DNA from: Polaribacter ponticola
Lineage (GTDB): Bacteria > Bacteroidota > Bacteroidia > Flavobacteriales > Flavobacteriaceae
Length of the DNA: 64,000 nt
NCBI RefSeq assembly: GCF_026191475.2
Contig: NZ_JAOSLC020000004.1
Coordinates: 62,001-126,000, forward strand
Direction of reading: 5' to 3'
Position 1 is the first letter of the stretch; each line of letters begins with the position of its first letter. The notes under the pieces were generated by a model. That model did not search any database, had not been told where the DNA came from, and saw only the letters and a program-made list of their open reading frames with translations. Made by a program: the position numbers and the translations under genes. Positions 55,437 to 64,000 of this stretch are shown here, one piece after another.

Positions 55437-58020
55437 ATGAATACAGAAAAGAAATCAACAATAAAAAAATTGTAAAGTGGGTTGTTATAACACTTTTAGT
55501 GTTCATAATAGCGTTATTTTCAATACCTTTTTTATTTAAAGATAAAATTGTACAAATGGTTGCAAATACCATTAATAACAACATAAATGCAACTGTTACA
55601 TTTAAAGAGGCAGATTTAAGTTTACTAAAAAACTTTCCATTAGCAAGTATTACTGTTAACGAAATTAATATTGCAAATAAAGCTCCTTTTATTGGCGACA
55701 CTTTATACAGTGCTAAAGAATTAAATTTAAGCATGAAAATTACTGAGCTTTTTAAAAAAGCTGATGAAGTTATAGAACTAAAAAGTATTGCTACAAAAAA
55801 CGGACAAGTAAATATTATATTTAATAAAGAAAATGAAGGCAATTTCGATATCGCAATTAAACAAGATAAACCTACAGAGGAAGAAACCTCAAGTAATTCG
55901 TTTTCTTTTAACATAGAAGAATATCAATTAGAAAACATCAATTTTAACTATATAGATAGAAGTTCTGATTTGGTTATGAGGTTAGAAAATATAAACCATA
56001 CTGGTAAAGGAAATTTTGCCAAAGAAATTTTAGATTTAGACACAAAATCTACAGCAATTCTTTCTTTAGATTTAAATAAAGTAAATTATTTACATGATGT
56101 TGCAGTCTCATTAAATGCTGTTTTAGGTATCGACTTAAAAAACAACAAATACACATTTAAAGAAAATACGGGTTATATTAATCAATTGCCATTAGAATTT
56201 AATGGTTTTATTCAATTAGTAGCAGATAGCCAGTTGTATGATATCAATTTTAAAACACCAACTTCTTCATTTAAAAACTTGTTGGCCTTATTACCAAAAC
56301 AATATTCAGGTAATTTAAAAACTATAAAAACTGCTGGTAATTTCGATTTAAATGGTGTTGTAAAAGGTACTTTATCAGACAATAGAATTCCTACTTTTAA
56401 CATCTCTTTTTCATCTAAAAATGCCATGTTTAAATATGATGATTTACCTAAATCTGTAGAAAAGATAAACATCGCTTCGAAAATTATTAACAAAACAGGT
56501 AAAATTGAAGATACGTATGTAAACGTTGATAAACTTACTTTTAAAATTGATGAAGATGTTTTTTCTGCTAATGGAAGTGTTGCTAAAATAACGACCAATC
56601 CAAAAGTAAATATAGCTGCAAAAGGAACTGTTAATTTAGCGAATATTAGTAAAGTTTATCCTGCGCTAGAAAAAGATTTATCTGGTATTTTAAATGCTGA
56701 TATTTCTACCATTTTTGATATGAATTCTATAGAAAAAGGAAAATATGAAAACATAAAAAATGCAGGTACAATAAATGTGAGCAATTTTAAATATGATGGA
56801 AAAGATGTTGCAAAAGCTTTTTACATTAAAAAAACCAGAATTTCATTTAACACAAATACAATTAAATTAAATGAATTTGATGCTAAAACAGGAGATTCTG
56901 ATGTTTCAATTACCGGTAATTTAGATAATTTTTATGGATTTCTATTTAAAAACCAAGTGTTAAAAGGAGATTTTACACTAAAATCTAACACCTTTAAAGT
57001 TTCAGATTTTTTAACAACAAATGAAAATTCTACAGAAAAAAAGGAGAAACAGAGCAGTTAAAAATACCAGCTTTTTTAGATTGTAAGTTTTATGCAAATG
57101 CAAAAAATGTAACTTATGATAATATTAATTTAAAAAATGTTTCGGGAACTATTTATGTTAAAGATGAATCTGTAGACTTACAAAATTTAAAATCTGAAGT
57201 TTATGGTGGTAATATTGCTTTTACGGGTAAAGTTTCTACAAAAGGTGATACTTCTAAATTTAATATGGCTTTAAATTTAAAAGAGTTAAACATTGCAGAA
57301 TCTTTTGGTACCTTAGAAATTCTAAAATCTATAGCTCCTATTGCGAAGACTATTGAAGGAAAAATAAATTCTACAGTTAATCTTTCTGGTAATTTAAATA
57401 AGGATATGACGCCTAACTTAAAAACGATTACTGGAGATTTATTTGGAAAATTATTAAACCCTAAATTAAATGCTAGCAATTCAAAATCTTTAAGCTTATT
57501 AGGTAGCAAACTTTCTTTTTTAAATACTGATAAATTAAACTTAGATGGAATTAATGCTTTTCTTTCTTTTAATAACGGACAAGTAAATGTAAAACCAATA
57601 CCGTTAAAATATAAAGATATAGGTATAGAAGTATCTGGAAATCATAATTTTGATAATACGATGAATTACAATCTTGTATTTGATGTACCTGTAAAATATT
57701 TAGGTACAGATGTTACAAACATCATTTCTAAACTTTCTGTTAAAGATGCTGCCGAAATTAAAAGTGTACCAGTAAAAGCTAATTTAATTGGTAGTTTTTC
57801 TAGTCCTAGTTTTACTACAAACTTAAAAGATGCAACTTCTAATTTAATAAAAGATTTGGTTGAAAAACAAAAACAAAGCCTTATTGGTAAAGGAAAAAAT
57901 AAACTACTTAATTTATTGGGTGGAAATAAAACAGACTCCACAAAAACAACAAAAGATAACAATGGAGATAAAGTTAAAAACCTTTTAAATGGATTGCTCA
58001 AAAAGAAAAAGGGTAATTAA
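55437..58020 (+). CDS. AsmA-family protein (frame broken twice)
   Basis: Two A7 runs (55463-55469 and 57036-57042) each need one more base to give 861 residues. It starts with a membrane helix (IVKWVVITLLVFIIALFSIP), then the AsmA N-terminal domain (NATVTFKEADLSLLKNFPLASI) and a long beta-rich periplasmic body. The C-terminal region has the AsmA_2-like pattern (LNLKELNIAESFG, IEVSGNHNFDNTMNYNLVF). AsmA-like proteins are thought to carry phospholipids across the periplasm. The three separate frames would otherwise look like two truncated proteins. Confidence 0.88.
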
Positions 58021-58027
58021 AACATGT

Positions 58028-58067
58028 AAAAAAAGGGAAAAATGTAAGTTTACATTTTTCCCTTTTT
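58028..58067. terminator. Bidirectional terminator after the AsmA-like gene
   Basis: AAAAAGGGAAAAATGTAA and TTACATTTTTCCCTTTTT form a perfect 18-base stem with a GT loop. It also serves the convergent DUF5362 gene. Confidence 0.85.
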
Positions 58068-58084
58068 AAATTTTAAAAATTGTT

Positions 58085-58534
58085 TTAGAATATTGAACCA
58101 CTGATTAAAGTTACTACAATTAACATCACATATAAAGACAATAAAATTATTGTAAAAACTCCTATAAATTTATAATGAGATTTTAAAAGTTCAAACGCAT
58201 CAGCTAATGTTTCATCGTTTTTAGAAGCCAAAGCCTTCTTCATTTTTGTAGAAAACTTCATTAAATAATATACAGGAAAAAAATAAATAACACCTAAAAA
58301 CAAATAAGTTATAGTCATTGTCATTCCTAAATCAATTGGAAAAGCTTGTGGTTGTGCTTGCTGAATGGTTGCAAATATTAGATTAGAAAATAAAGCTAAA
58401 ATTACTAAAAAAGCAATTCCTATAAAACCAAGAATAGATAAAAAGAAAGCCCATTTTGCAATCTCTTTTAAAAAGGATTTAGATTTATTATTAATGGTAA
58501 TTTGCTCTAATTGAGTAATCGGATTTCCTATCAT
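58085..58534 (-). CDS. DUF5362-like membrane protein
   Basis: The 149-residue protein has three to four membrane helices (about residues 28-52, 70-92 and 120-145), with a cytoplasmic helix MKFSTKMKKALASKNDETLA and a pattern SHYKFIGVFTIILL. This resembles DUF5362 proteins of Bacteroidota, whose function is unknown. It is convergent with the AsmA-like gene and is the only gene of its transcript before the next terminator region. No signal peptide. Confidence 0.75.
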   Translation of the reverse strand: MIGNPITQLEQITINNKSKSFLKEIAKWAFFLSILGFIGIAFLVILALFSNLIFATIQQAQPQAFPIDLGMTMTITYLFLGVIYFFPVYYLMKFSTKMKKALASKNDETLADAFELLKSHYKFIGVFTIILLSLYVMLIVVTLISGSIF

Positions 58535-58571
58535 ATTATAAATTTATTTAATTATTATAATTTCAAAAATA

Positions 58572-58619
58572 ATAAAAAAAGCCACTAAAACACAAATTAT
58601 ATTTTGTGAAATAGTGGCT
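58572..58619 (-). terminator. Intrinsic terminator after rocD
   Basis: On the minus strand GCCACTA and TAGTGGC pair around an inner TTCACAAA/TTTGTG stem, followed by T7. It lies directly after the rocD stop. Confidence 0.85.
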
Positions 58620-58639
58620 AATATATGTCATAAGAAAAA

Positions 58640-59884
58640 TTATTTCTTAAATTCAGAAATAGTTTTCTTTATTATTGAAATACAATCCATTAATTGCTCT
58701 TTATTCATAACTAAAGGTGGTGCAAAACGTATAATATTACCGTGAGTAGGTTTTGCTAATAAACCATTATCTCTTAGTTTCATACAAATATCCCAAGCTG
58801 TTGAACTCTCTTCAGTATCATTAATTAAAACAGCATTTAGCAACCCTTTACCTCTTACTGATTTTACTAAATCTGCTGTTTTAGCAAATTCTGCTAGTTC
58901 AGTTCTAAAAATTTTACCTAAAGCTTCTGCATTTTCTTCTAAATTTTCTTCTTTTACAACTTCTAATGCAGCAATTGCAACTGCAGCTGCAATTGGGTTT
59001 CCTCCAAAAGTAGAACCATGATTACCTGGTTTAATAACATCCATAACATTATCATCTGCCAAAACACCAGATACAGGGTACGCTCCTCCACTTAATGCTT
59101 TTCCTAAAATTAGAATATCTGGTTTTACATTTTCATGATCTACCGCTAACATTTTACCTGTTCTTGCAATACCTGTTTGTACTTCATCTGCAATAAATAA
59201 TACATTATGATCTTTACATAATTTTTTTGCTGCAGTTAAATATCCTTCAGAAGGCACATAAACACCCGCTTCTCCTTGAATTGGCTCAACCAAAAATGCT
59301 GCAATATTATTACTACTTTCTAACGCTTCTTGTAATTCTTGTAGGTTATCATATTCAATTTTAAGAAATCCTTTTGTATATGGACCAAAATTCTTTCTTG
59401 CTACAGAATCATTAGAAAACGAAATAATTGTAGTTGTTCTACCATGAAAATTGTTTTCACAAACAATTATTTCTGCTTTATTTTCGTTAATTCCTTTTAC
59501 TTCGTACGCCCATTTTCTTGCTAGTTTTAAAGCTGTTTCTACAGCTTCTGCACCAGTATTCATTGGCAATAATTTATCAAAACCAAAAAGCTCAGTAGCA
59601 AATTTCTCATATTTACCTAACATATCATTATAAAATGCACGAGATGTAAGCGTTAATGTTTTTGCTTGATTTATCATTGCATCTACAATTTTAGGATGAC
59701 AATGTCCTTGGTTTACTGCAGAATAAGCAGATAAAAAATCGTAATACTTTTTACCTTCTACATCCCAAACATGTACTCCTTCTCCTCTACTTAACACCAC
59801 TGGAAGTGGATGATAGTTATGAGCTCCATACTTGTTTTCTAATTCAATCGCTTGTTGCGAAGTTAATTTGTCTAAAACAGCCAT
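58640..59884 (-). CDS. rocD: Ornithine aminotransferase (ornithine--oxo-acid transaminase)
   Basis: The 414-residue class III aminotransferase converts ornithine to glutamate semialdehyde with 2-oxoglutarate. Motifs: [20 protein letters not shown] near residue 105, [24 protein letters not shown], the PLP lysine in [16 protein letters not shown], and [14 protein letters not shown]. Length and the run [20 protein letters not shown] are typical of ornithine rather than acetylornithine enzymes. It has a 100-base leader that is richer in G and C than its surroundings. Cytoplasmic. Confidence 0.93.
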   Translation of the reverse strand: MAVLDKLTSQQAIELENKYGAHNYHPLPVVLSRGEGVHVWDVEGKKYYDFLSAYSAVNQGHCHPKIVDAMINQAKTLTLTSRAFYNDMLGKYEKFATELFGFDKLLPMNTGAEAVETALKLARKWAYEVKGINENKAEIIVCENNFHGRTTTIISFSNDSVARKNFGPYTKGFLKIEYDNLQELQEALESSNNIAAFLVEPIQGEAGVYVPSEGYLTAAKKLCKDHNVLFIADEVQTGIARTGKMLAVDHENVKPDILILGKALSGGAYPVSGVLADDNVMDVIKPGNHGSTFGGNPIAAAVAIAALEVVKEENLEENAEALGKIFRTELAEFAKTADLVKSVRGKGLLNAVLINDTEESSTAWDICMKLRDNGLLAKPTHGNIIRFAPPLVMNKEQLMDCISIIKKTISEFKK

Positions 59885-60000
59885 TTGTTTTGTTTTAAAT
59901 GTTTATAATTAAATAACCATTCCTGTTCTACCTTTATCCTTTCAGCTTTAACTGAAAATTCAGCGTGGGAAAGAAATCATCCTCGAAGTTCTACAAAAGT
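59885..60000 (-). promoter_or_regulatory. Promoter and structured leader of rocD
   Basis: On the minus strand a perfect -10 box TACTTTTG (60000-59993) precedes a leader of roughly 100 bases. The leader carries TTTCAG/CTGAAA and CTTTCC/GGATAAAG pairing potential and two copies of GTAGAAC. It is GC-richer than surrounding DNA. I do not recognise a known riboswitch class. Confidence 0.4.
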
Positions 60001-60077
60001 ATGATTTTTTTCATCAGTGACTTTATTTATTTTTTAGTGTCTTAACAAATAACAAAAATTAACTAAAAAAACAGAAA

Positions 60078-61229
60078 ATGAATCAAATTTTAGAAACGTA
60101 CAATCAAATTACAGGTAGCTTTGGAGCGCCAATTTCAGCATTAATTATTATAATTTTAGGATGGCTACTTGCTGGAGTTCTTAAAAAAGTTATAAAAAAA
60201 TTATTACAAAAATCTGGTATAGACGATAAATTAACTAGTAAAGTAAAAATTAGCGATATTATATCAAAAATTATTTACTTTCTAATTATGATGTTTGTTT
60301 TTATGCTAGCTTTAGAAAAGTTAGGTATGACAAGTGTTTTAGAACCTGTTAAAAATTTATTAAACGGTTTTACAAATTTTATACCTAATATAATTGGAGC
60401 TGGTTTAGTTGGTTACATTGGTTATATGTTGGCAACAATCGTATCTGAATTAGTTGGTCTTTCTGGTAACACCATAAAAAAGTTTGCCCCAAAACTAAAC
60501 TTGCCAGAAAACATTAACTTAGTTACCATATTAAAGAAAGTTGTATTTATTTTTATATTTATTCCTTTATTAATATCTGCTTTAAATATCTTAAATTTAA
60601 CAGCTGTTTCTGAACCAGCTACAGATATGTTACAAAGCTTTTTTGAGGCAATTCCTAAAGTTTTAGTAGCAACAATTATCATTATAATATTTGTTGTAGG
60701 TGGTAAATTTTTAAGCGGATTGATAAAAGACTTATTAGATAGCTTAAATTTAAATGAAGTATTAAAAAGTGCTAATCTAGATGGTTTGTTAGGTAAAACG
60801 AATGTTGAAAAACTAATTGCAAATATTGTTTATGCATTTATTGTTTTATTTGGTGTTATTACTGCTATAGAAAAATTAGAATTTTCTAAATTATCAGAAA
60901 TGATGAATACCATTGTAAATCTTGGTGGTAACATTTTATTCGGATTAGTAATTTTAGCAATAGGAAATTGGATTGCAAACATAGCTTCTAAGAGCTTTAT
61001 GAAATCTGGTGATAATATATTTGTTGGCAACGTTATAAAAGTAGCGGTTTTAGCAATCTTTTTAGCAATAAGTTTAAGAAGAATGGGTATTGCAGACGAT
61101 ATTATAAACCTAGCATTTGGTATTACTTTAAGTGCAGTTGCATTAACAATTGTTTTATCTTTTGGGTTAGGTGGTCGTGAAGCTGCTGGAAAACAAATGA
61201 CAAAAATTTTAGAAAAATTCAATAAATAA
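60078..61229 (+). CDS. Mechanosensitive-channel-like conserved TM-helix-repeat protein
   Basis: The 383-residue membrane protein has repeated segments built from a membrane helix and a short amphipathic stretch (IIYFLIMMFVFMLALEKLGM, VVFIFIFIPLLISALNIL, FIVLFGVITAIEKL), matching the conserved TM-helix repeat (PF05552) found beside MscS-type channels. The C-terminal part (AFGITLSAVALTIVLSFGLGGREAAGK) resembles the pore-lining MscS segment with glycine and alanine spacing. No clear MscS cytoplasmic domain follows. Probably a small-conductance mechanosensitive channel relative. Inner membrane. Confidence 0.8.
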   Translation: MNQILETYNQITGSFGAPISALIIIILGWLLAGVLKKVIKKLLQKSGIDDKLTSKVKISDIISKIIYFLIMMFVFMLALEKLGMTSVLEPVKNLLNGFTNFIPNIIGAGLVGYIGYMLATIVSELVGLSGNTIKKFAPKLNLPENINLVTILKKVVFIFIFIPLLISALNILNLTAVSEPATDMLQSFFEAIPKVLVATIIIIIFVVGGKFLSGLIKDLLDSLNLNEVLKSANLDGLLGKTNVEKLIANIVYAFIVLFGVITAIEKLEFSKLSEMMNTIVNLGGNILFGLVILAIGNWIANIASKSFMKSGDNIFVGNVIKVAVLAIFLAISLRRMGIADDIINLAFGITLSAVALTIVLSFGLGGREAAGKQMTKILEKFNK

Positions 61230-61529
61230 TATACGAGCCTATATAAATTTTAACACCTTAAAAATTATTTTTTAAGGTGTTTTTTTTTATAAAAGCCCTA
61301 AAAAATCTATTTTTTTTATTAAAAAAAGTAAATAGTTCTAAAAATTACGACTAAAAAAACACAATTTTATTATAAAAATTATATCACAAATAATACTTAT
61401 TTAATAGTAATCTTTTAAAATAATAACTTTACTTTTCGTATCTTAAAAGTGACCTTTTAAGCATCTATTGTGTCTTAAAAATAAACTTATAAATTTTTAT
61501 TATAAAACTTATTAAAAACCAATTTATCA
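61230..61529. other. 300-base intergenic region with one terminator
   Basis: After the terminator at 61253-61288, the remaining 240 bases are AT-rich with no ORF, clear hairpin or RNA motif that I can support. Confidence 0.6.
61253..61288 (+). terminator. Intrinsic terminator after the channel-like gene
   Basis: ACACCTTAAAAA and TTTTTAAGGTGT pair and are followed by T8. Confidence 0.9.
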
Positions 61530-62006
61530 ATGAAAAAAATAACAATTCTAATTTTACTACTTACTGTTATTATTAGTTGTAAATCTACTTCTGTAGGTAA
61601 TACTAAGTTAGACAACAAAACAGAGAGAATTCTAAAAGGAAATTGGATTATTTCTGGAGTTAACTTTCCTGGATCTAATTATATAAATGTTACTTCTTTT
61701 AATTTAGGAGATTCTAAATGCTTAATTAATAGCGAATGGAGTTTTATTTCAAACAATAATAAAGGAGAAATGAAACTAAATAATTCTAGTAGCGTTTGTA
61801 AAGATTACAGCTCTCCAATTACTTGGTATATAAATAAAGAAGGCAATTTTGTTTTTAAATTTATCAATAATTATAAAGCAAAAGAAGTAAATAATGGCTA
61901 TGTTTTAGATATAAAAAATGTATCTGAAACTAGTTTTGATTTAGTTGACAAAATAAACGTTGCTGGAGAAATTAAAAATATTACTTACACATTTCAAAGA
62001 AAATAA
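61530..62006 (+). CDS. Lipocalin-like lipoprotein
   Basis: The 158-residue protein has a lipoprotein signal (MKKITILILLLTVIISCKS; cysteine at the lipobox). The mature part is beta-rich with KGNWIISGVNFPG near the start and an internal cysteine pair (SKCLINSEW, SSVCKDY), a pattern seen in small lipocalin-like Bacteroidota lipoproteins. Its ligand is not known. It is followed after 17 bases by an OmpA-type lipoprotein gene, so the two are likely one operon for envelope proteins. Confidence 0.8.
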   Translation: MKKITILILLLTVIISCKSTSVGNTKLDNKTERILKGNWIISGVNFPGSNYINVTSFNLGDSKCLINSEWSFISNNNKGEMKLNNSSSVCKDYSSPITWYINKEGNFVFKFINNYKAKEVNNGYVLDIKNVSETSFDLVDKINVAGEIKNITYTFQRK

Positions 62007-62023
62007 TTTTAAAAAAATACACA

Positions 62024-62719
62024 ATGAAAAAAACAATAATTTATAGTTTAACAGCCATATTTATATCTGTAAGCACATTATCATCTTGTAAAGCAATAAA
62101 AAATGCAAACAATACTCAAAAAGGTGCTGGTATTGGTGCAGCAGCAGGATCTATTTTAGGTGCAGTAATTGGAAATAATGTTGGTAATAAGAAAAACTCA
62201 GAATTAGGTGCAATATTAGGCGGTGTTATTGGCGGTGTAGCTGGTGGTGTAATTGGTAATAAAATGGATAAACAAGCACGTGAAATTAAAGAAGCTTTAC
62301 CTGGCGCAGATGTAGAAAGAGTTGGTGAAGGTATTATGTTAACTTTAGGTGAAAATGCTGTTAGATTTGCAACAAACAAATCTAATTTAACATCAGCAGC
62401 AAAAGCTAATTTACAAAAATTAATACCTGTACTTAATAATTATGAAAACACAAATATTGTTATTTATGGTTATACAGATAGTACTGGTAGTGTAACATAT
62501 AATCAATCTCTTTCTGCTAAAAGAGCTAGTTCTGTAAAAAATTATTTAGCAACAAATGGTATTAATGCTTTAAGAATTAAAACAAAAGGCTTAGGTATTA
62601 ACGACCCGATTGCTACCAATGAAACTGCAGAAGGAAGAAGTAAAAACAGACGTGTTGAGTTTGCAATTGTTGCCAATGAAGAAATGGTTAAAAATGCAAA
62701 AAAAGAAGGCGGAAATTAA
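62024..62719 (+). CDS. OmpA-family lipoprotein, YiaD-like
   Basis: The 231-residue protein begins with a lipoprotein signal (cysteine in LSSCKA). Residues 30-80 form a glycine zipper (GAGIGAAAGSILGAVIG and GGVIGGVAGGVIGNKMD). The C-terminal OmpA domain has VIYGYTDSTGSVTYNQSLSA, the peptidoglycan-binding motif region, and GRSKNRRVEFAI. It should sit in the outer membrane or periplasm and bind peptidoglycan. It shares an operon with the lipocalin-like gene and ends at a clear terminator. Confidence 0.92.
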   Translation: MKKTIIYSLTAIFISVSTLSSCKAIKNANNTQKGAGIGAAAGSILGAVIGNNVGNKKNSELGAILGGVIGGVAGGVIGNKMDKQAREIKEALPGADVERVGEGIMLTLGENAVRFATNKSNLTSAAKANLQKLIPVLNNYENTNIVIYGYTDSTGSVTYNQSLSAKRASSVKNYLATNGINALRIKTKGLGINDPIATNETAEGRSKNRRVEFAIVANEEMVKNAKKEGGN

Positions 62720-62738
62720 CTAAAATATATATTTGACT

Positions 62739-62768
62739 AAAAGGCTACTCAATTGAGTAGCCTTTTTT
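62739..62768 (+). terminator. Intrinsic terminator after the OmpA-family gene
   Basis: AAAAGGCTACTCAA and TTGAGTAGCCTTTT form a perfect palindrome with a T tract. Confidence 0.9.
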
Positions 62769-62820
62769 GTTTCTTCAAGCTATATTTTCCTTAATTTTGC
62801 TAGCTTCTAAATAACTGAAA

Positions 62821-64000
62821 ATGCCACGTAGAGAACGAAATAAATTTGTAAAAAAGAATCAAGTTTTAGAATTAAGAATTGAAGATTACGCTTTTGGAGG
62901 AAAAGGTATTGCAAGAATACATTCTGAAGAAGGTAGTTTTGTTGTTTTTGTTCCCAATACATTACCTGGTCAATTGGTAAAAGTTCGTATTAGTAAATCT
63001 AGTAAAAAATACGCAGAAGCTAAACTAATGGATGTTATTGAGCCTTCAGAAAACGAAGTAGAAGTTCCTTTTCAAGATATTCCTGGAGCTCCTTACATTC
63101 AATTACCACTAGAATTACAACATCAATATAAAAAAGAAAGTACATTATCTCTTTTTAAAAGAATTGGTAAAGTAGAAAATATAGAAGATTTATATGATGA
63201 ATTTATATCGTCTCCAAACGTATTTCATTATAGAAATAAGATGGAATATGGTTTTTCTGCAATTGGTTATGATAGAATTAACAAAACCGATAAAGACGAA
63301 TTTACACTAGGTTTTAAAAGACGTGGTGTTTGGTGGATGGGAGATAATCTTGAAAAAGATTCTGGTTTGTTTGATAAACAAATGGAAGACAACCTAAAAA
63401 ATATTCGTCAGTATTGTATAGAAACGGGGTTAGAGCCTTGGCATGGCCCTAAAAAAGAAGGATTCTTTCGTTATTTTGTAGTTAGAAAATCTTTTAAAAC
63501 AGATGAGCTATTATGTAACTTAGTAACTACTTCTCCAGATCTAGATAAATTTGATTTAAACACGTTTGCTAATTTTCTAAAGGATATTTTTGGAAATCGT
63601 TTAGCTGGTTTATTACATACAATAAACGATGAAACTGGTGATAGAACGATTGCTACTTCTGGAAGTTTAGAACTGGTGTTTGGAAAAGATAAAATTGTAG
63701 AAGAATTATTAGGTTTAAATTTTGAAATCAGCATGAAAAGCTTTTTCAAACCAATCCTAAATGTGCAGAAAAATTATATTCTAAAGTGGTAGAATATGTT
63801 TTAGAAGACAAAACTAAAGTAGACAATACTGTAGTTATGGATTTATTCTGTGGTACAGGAACTATAGGACAAATTGTAGCTTCTAGAAGTGAAAATGCAA
63901 AAATAGTTGGTGTAGATATTGTAGCTTCTGCTATTGAAGATGCAAAGAAAAATGCAAAAAGAAACAATATTGAGGGTTTAAAATTCTATGCGGCAGATGT
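62821..64000 (+). CDS. rlmD: 23S rRNA (uracil-C5)-methyltransferase RlmD-like, 5' part (frame broken)
   Basis: The gene runs off the window end. It methylates a uracil in 23S rRNA using SAM (U1939 for E. coli RlmD). The N-terminus is a TRAM-like RNA-binding domain (LRIEDYAFGGKGIARI); the middle has HYRNKMEYGFSA. The frame breaks at 63742-63746, where T5 should be T6 (SFFQTNPKCAEKLYSKV). Downstream the SAM-binding motif is VMDLFCGTGTIGQI and VVGVDIVASAI-type text (IVGVDIVAS). About 393 codons are visible. Subfamily (RlmD versus RlmC or RumA-like) is not certain. Confidence 0.85.

Noticed and set aside
3239..57042. Programmed frameshifting as a general regulatory strategy for all broken genes
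   Set aside because: The genes are unrelated, include housekeeping functions, and two A/T runs need fewer rather than more bases. A base-calling artefact is simpler.
1..64000. tRNA, rRNA, CRISPR arrays, insertion sequences or prophage genes
   Set aside because: No cloverleaf, repeat-spacer pattern, transposase or phage protein was recognised on either strand.

Overview
The window looks like chromosomal DNA of a Flavobacteriaceae bacterium (Bacteroidota), possibly a marine genus such as Polaribacter or Tenacibaculum. The evidence is very AT-rich DNA, a gliding/T9SS type B C-terminal sorting domain, Bacteroidota-type promoter boxes (TAnnTTTG), head-GIN/DUF2807, DUF3276, DUF1573 and YbbR families, an RprX/RprY-like two-component pair, a long NusB, and gene orders typical of the group. 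Genus is a guess. I saw no tRNA, rRNA, CRISPR array, prophage or insertion sequence.

Layout. 1-3.7 kb: 3' end of purL and a ThrE-type exporter. 3.7-7.1 kb: a structured intergenic repeat, a secreted DUF2807 protein, two AraC-family paralogues with matching direct-repeat operators, and three tandem small-RNA-like units. 7.1-19.4 kb: an export operon on the minus strand (membrane-fusion protein, ATPase, three FtsX/MacB-type permeases), divergent from an NtrC-family regulator and histidine kinase; a sigma-54 promoter and upstream palindrome lie between them. 19.4-29.4 kb: secreted pentapeptide-like protein, two long-chain acyl-CoA synthetases, BLUF photoreceptor, acetyltransferase, a small operon with a Crp/Fnr-type operator, Crp/Fnr regulator, holA, HsdR-N domain protein and a glycosyltransferase. 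29.4-36 kb: tsaC-like gene, RprXY-like pair, coaE, ybbR-like, yajC, DUF1573, nusB. 36-42.5 kb: MsbA-like ABC exporter, DUF3276, isochorismate synthase with hotdog thioesterase, and an ABC ATPase/permease pair. 42.5-49.5 kb: a 1487-residue T9SS-secreted repeat protein and uvrB. 49.6-54.3 kb: KBL/SPT-like acyltransferase next to a CBS-like PLP synthase (candidate sulfonolipid steps), and an S9 peptidase. 54.3-64 kb: YbaB, small membrane proteins, AsmA-like protein, rocD, a mechanosensitive-channel-like protein, lipoproteins, and the 5' part of rlmD.

Two signals stand out. First, 6694-7113 holds three tandem units, each with the motif TTACGATTTTTTAC, a -10-like box 23-24 bases downstream, a hairpin whose G-rich loop starts exactly 58 bases after the motif ends, and an intrinsic terminator. 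This looks like a triplet of small RNA genes of a family I do not recognise. Second, 19 otherwise well-conserved genes, several usually essential, have broken frames; 21 of 23 breaks lie in A or T runs of exactly 7 bases, and 19 of those need one more base. This points to systematic homopolymer under-calling rather than gene decay. I annotate these as single genes and name the break in each entry.
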